From Clostridiaceae bacterium (lineage in GTDB: Bacteria; Bacillota; Clostridia; Tissierellales; Sporanaerobacteraceae): 64,000 nucleotides of DNA. The stretch lies in NCBI GenBank assembly GCA_019391515.1, contig JAHXQP010000010.1, forward strand, positions 33,255 to 97,254, read 5' to 3'. Numbering within the stretch: the stretch's first letter is position 1; each line of letters starts with the position of its first letter. Below the pieces are notes generated by a model. It worked only from the letters and a program-made list of their open reading frames with translations. It did not search any database and had not been told where the DNA came from. Position numbers and translations under genes: made by a program. Positions 1 to 7,911 of the stretch are shown in pieces.

Positions 1-1068
1 CAAAAATATTTTCATCAAATGAAAAAAGAAAATGTATCTCATGCTATAATGGAGGTTTCATCATCTGCTTTAGAATTAAGTAGGGTGGCTGATGTAGACT
101 ATGATATAGTAACCTTTAATAATATAAGTAGGGAACATATAGATGTCCATGGTTCTTTTGATGAATATTTAAAAGTCAAATCTAGCCTTATAAAAAATGT
201 AAAAGAAAATGGATGGGCAATTTTGAACTTAGATTGTCCTTACTCTTCATCTTTAATAAATAAAACTAAAGGGAATGTTTTAACATATGGCATAAAACAC
301 AAAAATGGAGACCTATCTATCAGCAATTTAGATCTTTCTACTGGAAGGGGAAAATTCACAGTAGAACTTTCTAAATCATTAATAGTGGGAAAAACAGAAT
401 ATAAACCTCAAAAATTTGGAATAGAGTTAGGAGTACCAGGTTACCATTCAATTTATAACTCTCTAGTGGCTATTTCTATAGGATTATTATGTGAGGTGCC
501 TATAAATACTATTCAAGAAGCTTTAAGTTCATTTACAGGTGTAGAACGCCGTTTCCAATTTATTTATGATGAAGACTTTAAGATTATTGATGACCATTTT
601 GCCAATGTTGGAAATATAGATGTAACTATGGAGACCTTAAGTTTAATGGATTATTCAAATATCCATTTAGTATATGCAATTAGGGGAAATCGTGGCGTTA
701 TAACAAATAGTGAAAATGCCGAAACTATTGCTAAATGGGCTAAGAAACTAGGTATAAAAGGAATAATTGCAACTAAAAGTGCTTCTCATGTTACGGAGAA
801 AGATAGAGTGTCAAATGATGAGGTTAGAGTTTTCAAAGAAATAATGGATAGAGAAGGAATTACTGTATATTTATATAATGAACTTCCTCATGCTATAGAT
901 CATGCTTTAACCAATGCTTCTTCTGGAGATATTATATTATTGGCAGGTTGTCAGGGTATGGATTATGGTGCTCAGATAACTTTAGAAGCACTTTACAAAT
1001 TAAGACCTGATTTAAATAAAGAAGAATTATTAGGACCTTTAAAAAATAGAATAGCAGGAATTGCTTAG
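1..1068 (+). CDS. Mur ligase family protein, MurE-like (5' truncated by window edge)
   Basis: The reading frame is open to base 1, so the N-terminal part with the ATP P-loop lies outside the window; an internal ATG at 19 should not be taken as the start. What remains is the rest of the Mur ligase central domain (MEVSSSALE, matching the MEVSSHGL region of MurE) and the C-terminal ligase domain. Family knowledge: MurE adds the third amino acid to UDP-MurNAc-dipeptide in the cytoplasm. The canonical C-terminal DNPR motif that binds the diaminopimelate carboxylate is not visible, and the usual VDYAH segment is replaced by IDDHFANVGNID. The substrate is therefore probably not the standard one. The gene is followed 21 bases later by an Asp/Glu-type racemase, which suggests a pair that makes and ligates an amino acid. 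Family assignment is firm; function is open. Confidence 0.8.
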   Translation, partial: QKYFHQMKKENVSHAIMEVSSSALELSRVADVDYDIVTFNNISREHIDVHGSFDEYLKVKSSLIKNVKENGWAILNLDCPYSSSLINKTKGNVLTYGIKHKNGDLSISNLDLSTGRGKFTVELSKSLIVGKTEYKPQKFGIELGVPGYHSIYNSLVAISIGLLCEVPINTIQEALSSFTGVERRFQFIYDEDFKIIDDHFANVGNIDVTMETLSLMDYSNIHLVYAIRGNRGVITNSENAETIAKWAKKLGIKGIIATKSASHVTEKDRVSNDEVRVFKEIMDREGITVYLYNELPHAIDHALTNASSGDIILLAGCQGMDYGAQITLEALYKLRPDLNKEELLGPLKNRIAGIA

Positions 1069-1089
1069 TTTACGGAGGAAAAATAGATT

Positions 1090-1782
1090 ATGAATGATAA
1101 AATAATAGGAATAATTGGTGGCATGGGACCTGAAGCTACAGCAGAACTGTATATGAAAATTATTAAGGCTACAAAGGTGAATAGAGATCAAGATCATTTT
1201 AGAGTGATTATAGATAGCAATCCTAAAATACCTGATAGAACTCAAGCCATTTTAAATAATGGTGAAAGTCCTGTAGAAGCTATAGTAGAAACTGCAAAAA
1301 ATTTAGAAAAATCAGGGGTTGACATAGGATGTTTGCCTTGTATTACATCACATTATTTTATTGAAGAAATACAAAAACAAATTGCATTTAAAATTTTAAA
1401 TGCATTAGAAGAGTTAAATATATATTTAAAGGATAATTATCCCCAGGTAAAAAATATAGGAATTTTAGCTACAACTGGAACTATTAAAACAAATTTATTC
1501 AATAAGTATCTTCCGGATTTTAACATTGTTTATGTAGATAGTACAACCCAATCTGAAAAAGTTATGGATGCAATATACGGAGAGGGCGGTATTAAAAGAG
1601 GAAATACAAAGGGAAAGCCTTTAAAACTCCTTACAGAAGCTTCTCAAGAATTAGTAGATAAAGGTGCAGAGATTATAATAGCTGGTTGTACAGAAATCAC
1701 ATTAGCATTAAAACCCCATAATATAAACAAGCCATTAATAGACCCTATGGATGTAGTGGCTGAAAGTATAGTGAAATTTTAG
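1090..1782 (+). CDS. Aspartate/glutamate racemase family amino-acid racemase
   Basis: This 230-residue protein has the GGMGPEAT motif at residues 10-17 that is typical of the cofactor-independent Asp/Glu racemase superfamily (RacX/YgeA type). Two candidate catalytic cysteines are present, Cys84 in LPCITSH and Cys200 in AGCTE. Such enzymes interconvert L and D amino acids by two-base proton transfer in the cytoplasm. A good ribosome site (GGAGG, 1075-1079) precedes the ATG. It lies directly after the MurE-like ligase, probably in the same operon, and is followed by a terminator. The substrate cannot be read from the sequence: aspartate, glutamate or a broader set are all possible. Confidence 0.88.
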   Translation: MNDKIIGIIGGMGPEATAELYMKIIKATKVNRDQDHFRVIIDSNPKIPDRTQAILNNGESPVEAIVETAKNLEKSGVDIGCLPCITSHYFIEEIQKQIAFKILNALEELNIYLKDNYPQVKNIGILATTGTIKTNLFNKYLPDFNIVYVDSTTQSEKVMDAIYGEGGIKRGNTKGKPLKLLTEASQELVDKGAEIIIAGCTEITLALKPHNINKPLIDPMDVVAESIVKF

Positions 1783-1806
1783 TATTGAGTAAGAAAGTAG
1801 ATTTTG

Positions 1807-1851
1807 AAAGTTTCTTTTAGCTATTTTTAGATGGCCAAAAGAAGCTTTTTT
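1807..1851 (+). terminator. Rho-independent terminator after the racemase gene
   Basis: Arms at 1807-1821 and 1834-1848 pair over about 15 positions, with one wobble and one mismatch, and run into T residues. It separates the ligase-racemase pair from the queuosine salvage unit. Confidence 0.7.
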
Positions 1852-1860
1852 ATAATTATA

Positions 1861-1880
1861 ATGTAATAATATTATTACAT
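1861..1880. repeat. 20-bp perfect palindrome at the -35 region of the que promoter
   Basis: ATGTAATAATATTATTACAT is a perfect inverted repeat with no spacer. It lies just upstream of the extended -10 element at 1893-1901 and covers the expected -35 position (about 1873-1878). That placement fits a repressor or activator operator, but AT-rich palindromes can also arise by chance. Confidence 0.5.
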
Positions 1881-1892
1881 AGAGGACAAACG

Positions 1893-1901
1893 TGTTATAA
1901 T
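1893..1901 (+). promoter_or_regulatory. Extended -10 promoter of the preQ1 riboswitch transcript
   Basis: TGTTATAAT is an extended -10 element (TG, one base, TATAAT). No good -35 is seen; the palindrome at 1861-1880 occupies that place. The transcript would start near 1908, about 50 bases before the aptamer core. Confidence 0.6.
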
Positions 1902-1935
1902 GGATAAGTAAAATTAAATATTTAAATCCCTAAAT

Positions 1936-1998
1936 CCGTTAAATCCAGTTTTAACGGGACTGGTTCGTAAACTCCCAGGATAAAAAACTAAGGATTTA
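1936..1998 (+). promoter_or_regulatory. preQ1-I riboswitch
   Basis: The aptamer core is 1960-1995. P1 pairs CTGG (1960-1963) with CCAG, and the A-rich tail ATAAAAAACTAAGG (1980-1993) is the hallmark of class I preQ1 aptamers. A small hairpin (1936-1943 with 1949-1957) lies in front. Tail bases 1988-1995 (CUAAGGAU) are complementary over 8 bases to 2051-2058 inside the terminator hairpin. The inferred switch is: ligand traps the tail in the pseudoknot, the terminator forms and expression stops; without ligand the tail can open the terminator. The genes downstream are queuosine-precursor salvage genes, which agrees. Confidence 0.88.
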
Positions 1999-2044
1999 TG
2001 TTATTTAAATCTATTATCACTTTATAATAGATTTATTTTAGCTT

Positions 2045-2072
2045 GCCTGTATCCTTAGATACGGCTTTTTTT
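2045..2072 (+). terminator. Riboswitch-controlled terminator
   Basis: GCC-GTATC at 2045-2053 pairs with GATAC-GGC ending at 2065, with a bulged T and a short loop, followed by seven Ts. The loop side holds the ATCCTTAG that can pair with the aptamer tail. A separate AT-rich hairpin lies at 2007-2034. Confidence 0.78.
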
Positions 2073-2140
2073 ATTTTTTAAATTAAAAATTAAATTTGGG
2101 AAATTGAACCTATGGGACTAAAAAAAGAAGGGAGAAGAAA

Positions 2141-2674
2141 GTGAAAAAAATATCAACATTAAAATTAAGTTTAACAGGTCTCGGCATTGCATTAAATGTA
2201 GTAGGAACTTTTACAGCTTTTAGTCTCAAATTACCAATACTTTTAGATTCTATAGGAACAATAATGGCTTCATTTTTATTAGGTCCATATTATGGAGTTA
2301 TTACAGGATTGTGTAGTGGTATAGTTAGCGGTATTACATTTGATATTTATTCATTATATTTTGCACCAGTCCAAATGTTTGTAGGATTTTTTAGTGCAAT
2401 AATGTATAATAATGGCTTTATGAGAGGTAAGAAAAAGATTTTAGGTGTACTAGTTGTTTCTATATTTTCGTCATTTGTTGGTGCAGTAATAGCAGCCTTT
2501 GTATTTGGAGGAATAACATCTTCAAGTTCTTCATATATAGTAGCTGTATTGTCAAATATGGGAATTAATAAAGTATTAAGTGTATTTATAGTACAATTTT
2601 TAATGGATTATTTTGATAGGTTTTTAGGGGCTTCTCTAGTTCTTGCAGCAATATCAAATATTCCTAAAAAATAA
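2141..2674 (+). CDS. qrtT: ECF transporter S component, queuosine-precursor type (QrtT-like)
   Basis: This 177-residue, strongly hydrophobic protein has about five or six membrane segments and glycine-rich loops of the ECF substrate-binding (S) component type, for example LLGPYYGVITGLCSGIVSG. S components capture a vitamin-like substrate at the membrane and work with a shared EcfA/EcfT module, which is not in this window. The GTG start at 2141 is preceded by GGGAG. The substrate is inferred from context: a preQ1-I riboswitch upstream and a QueL-like radical SAM enzyme downstream make a queuosine precursor (queuine or preQ1) likely. The fold is clear; the symbol is given on context more than on sequence identity. 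Confidence 0.75.
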   Translation: MKKISTLKLSLTGLGIALNVVGTFTAFSLKLPILLDSIGTIMASFLLGPYYGVITGLCSGIVSGITFDIYSLYFAPVQMFVGFFSAIMYNNGFMRGKKKILGVLVVSIFSSFVGAVIAAFVFGGITSSSSSYIVAVLSNMGINKVLSVFIVQFLMDYFDRFLGASLVLAAISNIPKK

Positions 2675-2699
2675 AACATAAGTTGGTGAATGATTAATT

Positions 2700-3389
2700 A
2701 TGGACAGATATAGTATTATTGAAAATAAAAATAAAAGGGAGATTGTTCTTTTAAAAGGATTCCCATGTATATGGGGTAAATGTAGTTTCTGTGATTATAT
2801 ACTAGACAATTCAACTTCAGAAGAAGAAATAAATAGTATAAACCTAAAAGTTCTTGAAAAAATAACAGGAAAATATGGTACCTTAGAAGTAATTAATTCA
2901 GGAAGTTGTTTTGAACTGCCTGTAAAGACATTGGAAAAAATAAAAGATATTATAAAAGAAAAAGGGATACAGAGATTATACTTAGAAAGTCACTGGTGTT
3001 ATAAAGATAGATTAGATGAAATGAGAGAATTTTTTGGTGTACCAATAGTTTTTAAAATAGGCGTAGAAACATTTGATTATGACTTTAGGAATAAGGTGTT
3101 AAATAAAAATGCAAGATTTACTACACCAGAAGAATTAAAAGAATATTTTGACTCTCCTTGTATAATGGTAGGAATAAAGGGGCAGACAAAAGAAATGATA
3201 CAAAAAGATATAGAAATTATATTAAACTATTTTTCTCATGCTACTATAAATATATTCACTCCAAATACATCAAAATTAGAAAGAGATGAAGAATTAATAA
3301 AATGGTTTAAAGAAAATTATTCTTTTTTAGATGCAAATCCAAATATAGAAGTATTATATGAGAACACAGATTTTGGAGTAGGAGATTAA
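2700..3389 (+). CDS. queL: Radical SAM protein, probable queuine lyase (QueL-like)
   Basis: The 229-residue protein has three clustered cysteines at residues 23, 28 and 31 in GFPCIWGKCSFCDY, a radical SAM [4Fe-4S] site. The spacing is CX4CX2C instead of the usual CX3CX2C. Family knowledge: in Clostridioides difficile a small radical SAM enzyme, QueL, cleaves salvaged queuine to preQ1, which TGT then inserts into tRNA. Here the gene follows a QrtT-like transporter in one riboswitch-controlled unit, the same association. The nucleoside hydrolase QueK described beside it in other species is absent. The ribosome site is weak (GGTGA), possibly giving lower expression. Radical SAM membership is close to certain; the QueL call is an inference from length and context. 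Confidence 0.78.
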   Translation: MDRYSIIENKNKREIVLLKGFPCIWGKCSFCDYILDNSTSEEEINSINLKVLEKITGKYGTLEVINSGSCFELPVKTLEKIKDIIKEKGIQRLYLESHWCYKDRLDEMREFFGVPIVFKIGVETFDYDFRNKVLNKNARFTTPEELKEYFDSPCIMVGIKGQTKEMIQKDIEIILNYFSHATINIFTPNTSKLERDEELIKWFKENYSFLDANPNIEVLYENTDFGVGD

Positions 3390-3430
3390 AAAAAGGTGCT
3401 GTATTTTAAAATGCAGCACCTTTTTAATTT
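3390..3430. terminator. Bidirectional terminator between queL and trpP
   Basis: A stem pairs GGTGCTGTATT (from about 3395) with AATGCAGCACC (to about 3420), flanked by A and T runs on both sides. It can stop the converging queL and trpP transcripts. Confidence 0.85.
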
Positions 3431-3436
3431 ATATAA

Positions 3437-3964
3437 TCAAGCATTAAAATTATCTATAGCAACTCCCGATAGTTTTAATGCTCTTTTTATTATTCCATAA
3501 AGAAAAGCAGTTCCTACACCGTTGATTAGTATAGTAGGTAGAACTACAGTTATCATTAAAACTTTCAATGGCACAGGCAATCCAGTGATTAAAAGAGCAG
3601 ATAGTAAAAATGTTGTTCCACTTATAAAAGTTCCTAATCCACTAATCAGAGCTACTATAAAAGAATTGAGTTTAAAATGCTGAATACCTTTAATAATGAT
3701 AAATAAAATTAAGCATGTAACTAATTTGTCAATTAAATTAGGTATTTGTCCCCCTGGAAAGGTGGTAGTCATAGCAGAAAGTATACCACCTAATAATGCT
3801 GTTAGCATAGTATTCCTAAACGTACTGTTTAAAAATATGGATATAAAGATGAATGACAATAAAAAGTCAAATTTCATTCCTCCCAATATACCTGGTGTAA
3901 TCTGATGCAAAATTAATCCTATGGTTAATAGTAATGCTGTGAAAATATTGTTTTTCAATTTCAT
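3437..3964 (-). CDS. trpP: Tryptophan transporter TrpP
   Basis: The 175-residue integral membrane protein has five or six hydrophobic segments and the TrpP signature stretch TTTFPGGQIPNLIDKLVT near residues 66-83. TrpP of Bacillus is a tryptophan importer related to ECF S components. The start is an ATG at 3964 behind a GGAGG site. The T-box leader upstream on the same strand has TGG as its candidate specifier codon, which supports tryptophan as the substrate and shows that expression rises when tRNA-Trp is uncharged. It stands alone and converges on queL. Confidence 0.9.
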   Translation of the reverse strand: MKLKNNIFTALLLTIGLILHQITPGILGGMKFDFLLSFIFISIFLNSTFRNTMLTALLGGILSAMTTTFPGGQIPNLIDKLVTCLILFIIIKGIQHFKLNSFIVALISGLGTFISGTTFLLSALLITGLPVPLKVLMITVVLPTILINGVGTAFLYGIIKRALKLSGVAIDNFNA

Positions 3965-4066
3965 AATAATATCCTCCTTGTTTTGTTCTATTCTTTTATA
4001 TTTCCAGTCACTTTCTTCAGTTCACAACATACTACTCACCACCTTTATTTTTAATTAATAAATTGT

Positions 4067-4389
4067 ATAAAAAAAGTCCTTCATCCTTGTAAAAAGGACG
4101 AAAGACATATTCTCGTGGTACCACCTTTAGGCTATTGTTAGATAACCCTTCTCTACAGATACGAAATCTTACGATTTGATATCCTATTCCTATAACGGGA
4201 AATCCCCGACATTGACTACTCTGAGATTCTCATTTCATCAAGTTTCTTGTAGACCCATTCATTAACAAGCTGATATCAGGCTTTCACTATCCCTGACTCG
4301 CTAAAATCTCACTTAGTTAATTACTATTTCTACGCATTGAATTTATCCTTATTTTACACTAGTTTAATACAATATAGTTTAAAAGTCAA
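4067..4389 (-). promoter_or_regulatory. T-box leader (tRNA-Trp) of trpP with promoter
   Basis: On the minus strand, promoter TTGACT (4389-4384), a 17-base spacer and TAAACT (4366-4361) lead into a T-box. The antiterminator sequence AGGTGGTACCACGA is at 4126-4113, and the competing terminator hairpin spans 4106-4076, followed by Ts. The stem I region contains GAATGGG, with TGG (4257-4255) as the candidate specifier codon. The remaining bases from 4390 to 4582 show no gene; they are AT-rich and should hold the promoter of the divergent ABC operon, which I could not pinpoint. Confidence 0.9.
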
Positions 4390-4582
4390 CCTCAAATTTT
4401 TTTATTTTTTTACAAATTACATTGTATTTTTTTCAGTTTTAAATTGCATATAGTTTTATAAATTGTATTTTGAGAAAAATGTTGCAATATAGAGGGTCAA
4501 AACGATTGCTTTCTTTAAAACATTTAGATATAGTTGAAAGTAGAGTCTTAAATGTTAAATGATAAGTTGGTGATATATTGAT

Positions 4583-6136
4583 ATGAAAACATCCAGATTT
4601 TACTTTAAAGTTTATGTAAAAAATATTGTATTTTTATTAATGGTTATTGCAGTAAGTTTTTTTTGTTATTATTATAAAGAAGTTCTAGAAATGTCTATTT
4701 ATTTGTTTACTGAATTGTCATCATATTCTTTATATTGTACTACTATAGGAATAATGATAATTAGTACATATATTAGTGGAAATAAATATGAGATAGTAGA
4801 AACAATAGAGCGTAATGAAAACAAACTTTTCTTAAGTAATATCTTAGCAGGTACAAAGGTTTCTACTTTGTTGTTTGCTATACCATGTATTATTATATTT
4901 TCACATATCAATTATATAGGTGTAAATGTGTATACAATTAAAGAATTTTTTAATTATGCTATCATATGGTATTGTGCTAATATATTTGCTGTAGTCCTTG
5001 GGGCAACTGTAGGAACTTTTGTTGGTAATTTTCTTCGTTATATTATTTGTATAATTATATATTTGTTTTCAATGGGTAGTTCTATGACATTATTTTCTCC
5101 AACAAACAAATTTTTAACTATATTTAGTGATTTTTTAAGTATATTTACAGATAAGGTAACAGCTCCAGTTAATTATGCTTCTCCTATACTATTTAATAGG
5201 ATTTATTTATTAGACAAGCTATTTATCGTATTTAATATTTTATTTATGATTACACTTGTATATGTTAAAACAAACATAAAGACAAATAAAAATAAGTATA
5301 GGTATTATATTTGTGTTTTAGTTGTTTTTTTGATAATACAATCATCTATGATCTGCATGGTTTATCCTTTATTAAATATAGTTAACGATCCTATATCAGA
5401 AGTAGAAAATAAAAATATTCAACATGCAGGATATAGTATAAAAGGATATTCTATGAATATTGATGTTTTCAATAAATTGAATAATAAATGTTCTATTAAC
5501 TTAACTAAAAATAATTTAGAGAAAAATCAATTAGAGTTTTTCTTAAGTGAAATATTTAAAGTAGACAAAGTTTCTATTAATGGCAATAAAGCTAAATATT
5601 CTAGAGTTAATGATAAGATAATTATAGAAACTAATAATATTGAAGATAGTGAACTTATAGTTGATATAGAATACTCTGGAAAAGTTTACGTGGAGAGTTT
5701 TAATAGAGCCCATGTATTATATACATCAAATAGAGATATATCCTTATTGGATAATATAATCTATTGGTATCCTACGTTAGATAATAATCAAAAATCTAGT
5801 AATTTTCAAATAGATGTAAGAAGTAAATCGAAGGTATACAGTAATTTACCTAAAGTAAAGGAAGATAAAGATAAATCTTACTACTATACTAGGTTAAAAG
5901 GTGAAGGAAGTGGATTAAATATATTGTCTGGAAATTATACTACAATGAATTATAAAAATCTGGAGATTGTGTATCCAAAATGTATTTCAGAATCTAACGT
6001 TAAAATTTGGGTAGATGAGCATTTAAATCAAGATTTTTATCCGACTTTAGATATTTCAATAATTAACAAGATAATAATTAACTCTGACCAAAATAGTTTA
6101 GTAATAGATGAAACTATTTTTATGCCAATAATTTAG
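4583..6136 (+). CDS. ABC-2-type permease with a C-terminal M1-like ectodomain, lacking the peptidase core
   Basis: The first 260 or so residues of this 517-residue protein contain six or more membrane segments of an ABC-2-type permease. After a final membrane helix (about residues 240-265) comes an extracytoplasmic beta-rich region with WYPTLDN, resembling the N-terminal beta-sandwich of M1 aminopeptidases. Known ABC permease/M1 fusions continue into a HExxH zinc-peptidase domain. This one stops before it, and no HExxH occurs. It may be a naturally catalysis-free version or a truncated gene. The start ATG follows a weak GGTGA site. The ATPase gene begins 19 bases after the stop, so the three genes 4583-7719 form one transporter operon. 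The substrate is unknown. Confidence 0.72.
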   Translation: MKTSRFYFKVYVKNIVFLLMVIAVSFFCYYYKEVLEMSIYLFTELSSYSLYCTTIGIMIISTYISGNKYEIVETIERNENKLFLSNILAGTKVSTLLFAIPCIIIFSHINYIGVNVYTIKEFFNYAIIWYCANIFAVVLGATVGTFVGNFLRYIICIIIYLFSMGSSMTLFSPTNKFLTIFSDFLSIFTDKVTAPVNYASPILFNRIYLLDKLFIVFNILFMITLVYVKTNIKTNKNKYRYYICVLVVFLIIQSSMICMVYPLLNIVNDPISEVENKNIQHAGYSIKGYSMNIDVFNKLNNKCSINLTKNNLEKNQLEFFLSEIFKVDKVSINGNKAKYSRVNDKIIIETNNIEDSELIVDIEYSGKVYVESFNRAHVLYTSNRDISLLDNIIYWYPTLDNNQKSSNFQIDVRSKSKVYSNLPKVKEDKDKSYYYTRLKGEGSGLNILSGNYTTMNYKNLEIVYPKCISESNVKIWVDEHLNQDFYPTLDISIINKIIINSDQNSLVIDETIFMPII

Positions 6137-6155
6137 TGGATATGGAGGTATGAAC

Positions 6156-7031
6156 ATGAAAAATCAATTAAAAGTTGAAAACATAAGTTTTAATTATTTA
6201 AATAAGAAAATTCTTTCAGATATTAATTTTGAATATGAAGATAGAGGAGTAATAGGATTGTTGGGGCCTAATGGTTCTGGAAAAACTACACTTATGAGAA
6301 TATTAGTAGGTCTAAAGACTCCAAAAACTGGACAAGTACTACTCAATAACAAATCTATATTAAATAACAGAGAAGAATTAGTTAATATGGTAGGATATCT
6401 TCCACAGAATTTTGAAATATATAATTATATATCTGGATTAGATTTCTTGTCATATGTATGTGATATAAAGGGGTTAAATAATGAGGAAAAAAAGGAGAAA
6501 ATAGATTATTTAGTAGAAAAATTTAATTTATCAAGTGTCATTAAAAAAAGATTTGGAAGCTATTCTGGAGGATATAAAAGACGACTAGGAATTGCCCAGG
6601 CAATGATAGGAAATCCACAATTTATAATAATCGATGAACCTACTGTTGGATTGGATCCTGAACAAAGATTTGAATTTAGACAATATCTTGCAGGTATAGG
6701 TAAAGAAAGTATTATATTAATATCTACTCATATAGTAGAAGATATATCTTTTTATTGTGACAAGATTATTATATTAAATCAAGGTAAAATTACTTTTGAT
6801 GGGTATAGAGATGATTTAATTGAAATAGTAGATGGAAAAATATATGAAGGTATCATAAATATTGAAGAATATGATAAAGTAAAAGAAAACTTTAGAATAA
6901 TAGAACAGTCTGGAAGTGAAAGAGGCAAAGTAAAGCTAAGGGTTATATGTGAAGACAATAATATTTCAGATGGATTTACTAAAGTCAAACCATCATTGGA
7001 GAATGCTTATGTATATTTTCAAGCGAGATAA
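6156..7031 (+). CDS. ABC transporter ATP-binding protein
   Basis: This is a cytoplasmic ATPase subunit. Walker A is GPNGSGKT at residues 37-44. The signature is a variant, YSGGY instead of LSGGQ, and Walker B is FIIIDEPTVGLDP. A C-terminal extension of about 70 residues follows the nucleotide-binding domain. ATG at 6156 is preferred over ATG at 6150 because GGAGG (6144-6148) lies 7 bases before it; this gives 291 residues. It sits between two permeases and overlaps the start of the second, so the three subunits are probably translated together. The SGGY variant and the multi-permease layout recall ATPases paired with M1-fused permeases. Substrate unknown. Confidence 0.9.
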   Translation: MKNQLKVENISFNYLNKKILSDINFEYEDRGVIGLLGPNGSGKTTLMRILVGLKTPKTGQVLLNNKSILNNREELVNMVGYLPQNFEIYNYISGLDFLSYVCDIKGLNNEEKKEKIDYLVEKFNLSSVIKKRFGSYSGGYKRRLGIAQAMIGNPQFIIIDEPTVGLDPEQRFEFRQYLAGIGKESIILISTHIVEDISFYCDKIIILNQGKITFDGYRDDLIEIVDGKIYEGIINIEEYDKVKENFRIIEQSGSERGKVKLRVICEDNNISDGFTKVKPSLENAYVYFQAR

Positions 7032-7719
7032 AAAATTATATTTAGATATATTTTATAAGAAGAAATGTGGACTTAATAGTATTATTATAGCTTTTGGAAT
7101 TGCCTTGATTTTATTGGGAGTATATTATGTAAAAATCAATCCTTTACCTTTAATTCATGGTATAGATATAAATGAAAATTATTCTAATGGAGATTTGTTG
7201 TGGAGCGAGCCATTATTAGAAAGAGATGTTCCAATATTTATGATAATTGTAATATGTTTTGCATTTTATGAAGATTATATAGGAAATGCGTATGAAATAT
7301 TAACATTTTACAATAAAGAAAAATTTAATGTTTTAATATTTTCAAGATGGCTTGTATATACAGTGATGATATTATTTATAGCTTTGGCTAATGTATTTAT
7401 TCAGTACATATATAGTATAGGAAGTATATTAGATGTTTTAGTTCTAATGATGAGGTTTATTCCTCCCATACTATTTATAAGTTCTTTATGTTTGTTTATA
7501 ATAGTAATTTTTAAAAATTTTATTCCAGCCTTTGTTGTTTCCATAATATATGTAGTACTTGACCAATTTAGTGGTGGAAGATTATTCAAAGTATTTACTT
7601 TAATGGGAAATTCATTTTTTTTAGAGAATAAGAGTCTTTTTTATATAAATAGACTTTCACTAATTATTATATCAGTTATATTTGTATATTTTGCATGTAG
7701 GACAAGTACTAAAATTTGA
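7009..7719 (+). CDS. Hydrophobic ABC transporter permease subunit
   Basis: A protein of about 236 residues with about six predicted membrane segments and no signal for another function. I place the start at ATG 7009, behind GGAG at 6996-6999 and overlapping the end of the ATPase gene by 23 bases; longer in-frame starts lie inside the ATPase gene without a ribosome site. The overlap suggests translational coupling. With the 4583 protein it would supply the two membrane halves of the exporter. No family is recognised from sequence alone. A strong terminator follows at 7803. Confidence 0.72.
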   Translation: MYIFKRDKKLYLDIFYKKKCGLNSIIIAFGIALILLGVYYVKINPLPLIHGIDINENYSNGDLLWSEPLLERDVPIFMIIVICFAFYEDYIGNAYEILTFYNKEKFNVLIFSRWLVYTVMILFIALANVFIQYIYSIGSILDVLVLMMRFIPPILFISSLCLFIIVIFKNFIPAFVVSIIYVVLDQFSGGRLFKVFTLMGNSFFLENKSLFYINRLSLIIISVIFVYFACRTSTKI

Positions 7720-7802
7720 TGTTTATAAAATTATTAATTGAATCTATTTCAAAGTGTTGGGAAACTGTATCTACAATATTATGTTAGTACCATTAAACAA
7801 AT

Positions 7803-7838
7803 AATCTTGTGCAATATAAACTTAAGCACAAGATTTTT
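7803..7838 (+). terminator. Terminator of the ABC operon
   Basis: AATCTTGTGC (7803-7812) pairs perfectly with GCACAAGATT (7826-7835), followed by Ts. Confidence 0.85.
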
Positions 7839-7911
7839 CTATTTTTAGCATATCTCCTTACTATAATGGGTAGAATCTATATAACAGGATATAAGGAAGG
7901 GATCTGATTTT

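Noticed and set aside
1039..1245. Minus-strand open frame across the ligase-racemase junction
   Set aside because: It is an antisense shadow with no ribosome site and lies over two well-supported genes. The same holds for the other antisense frames, such as 16644-16949, 18511-18951 and 41105-41494.
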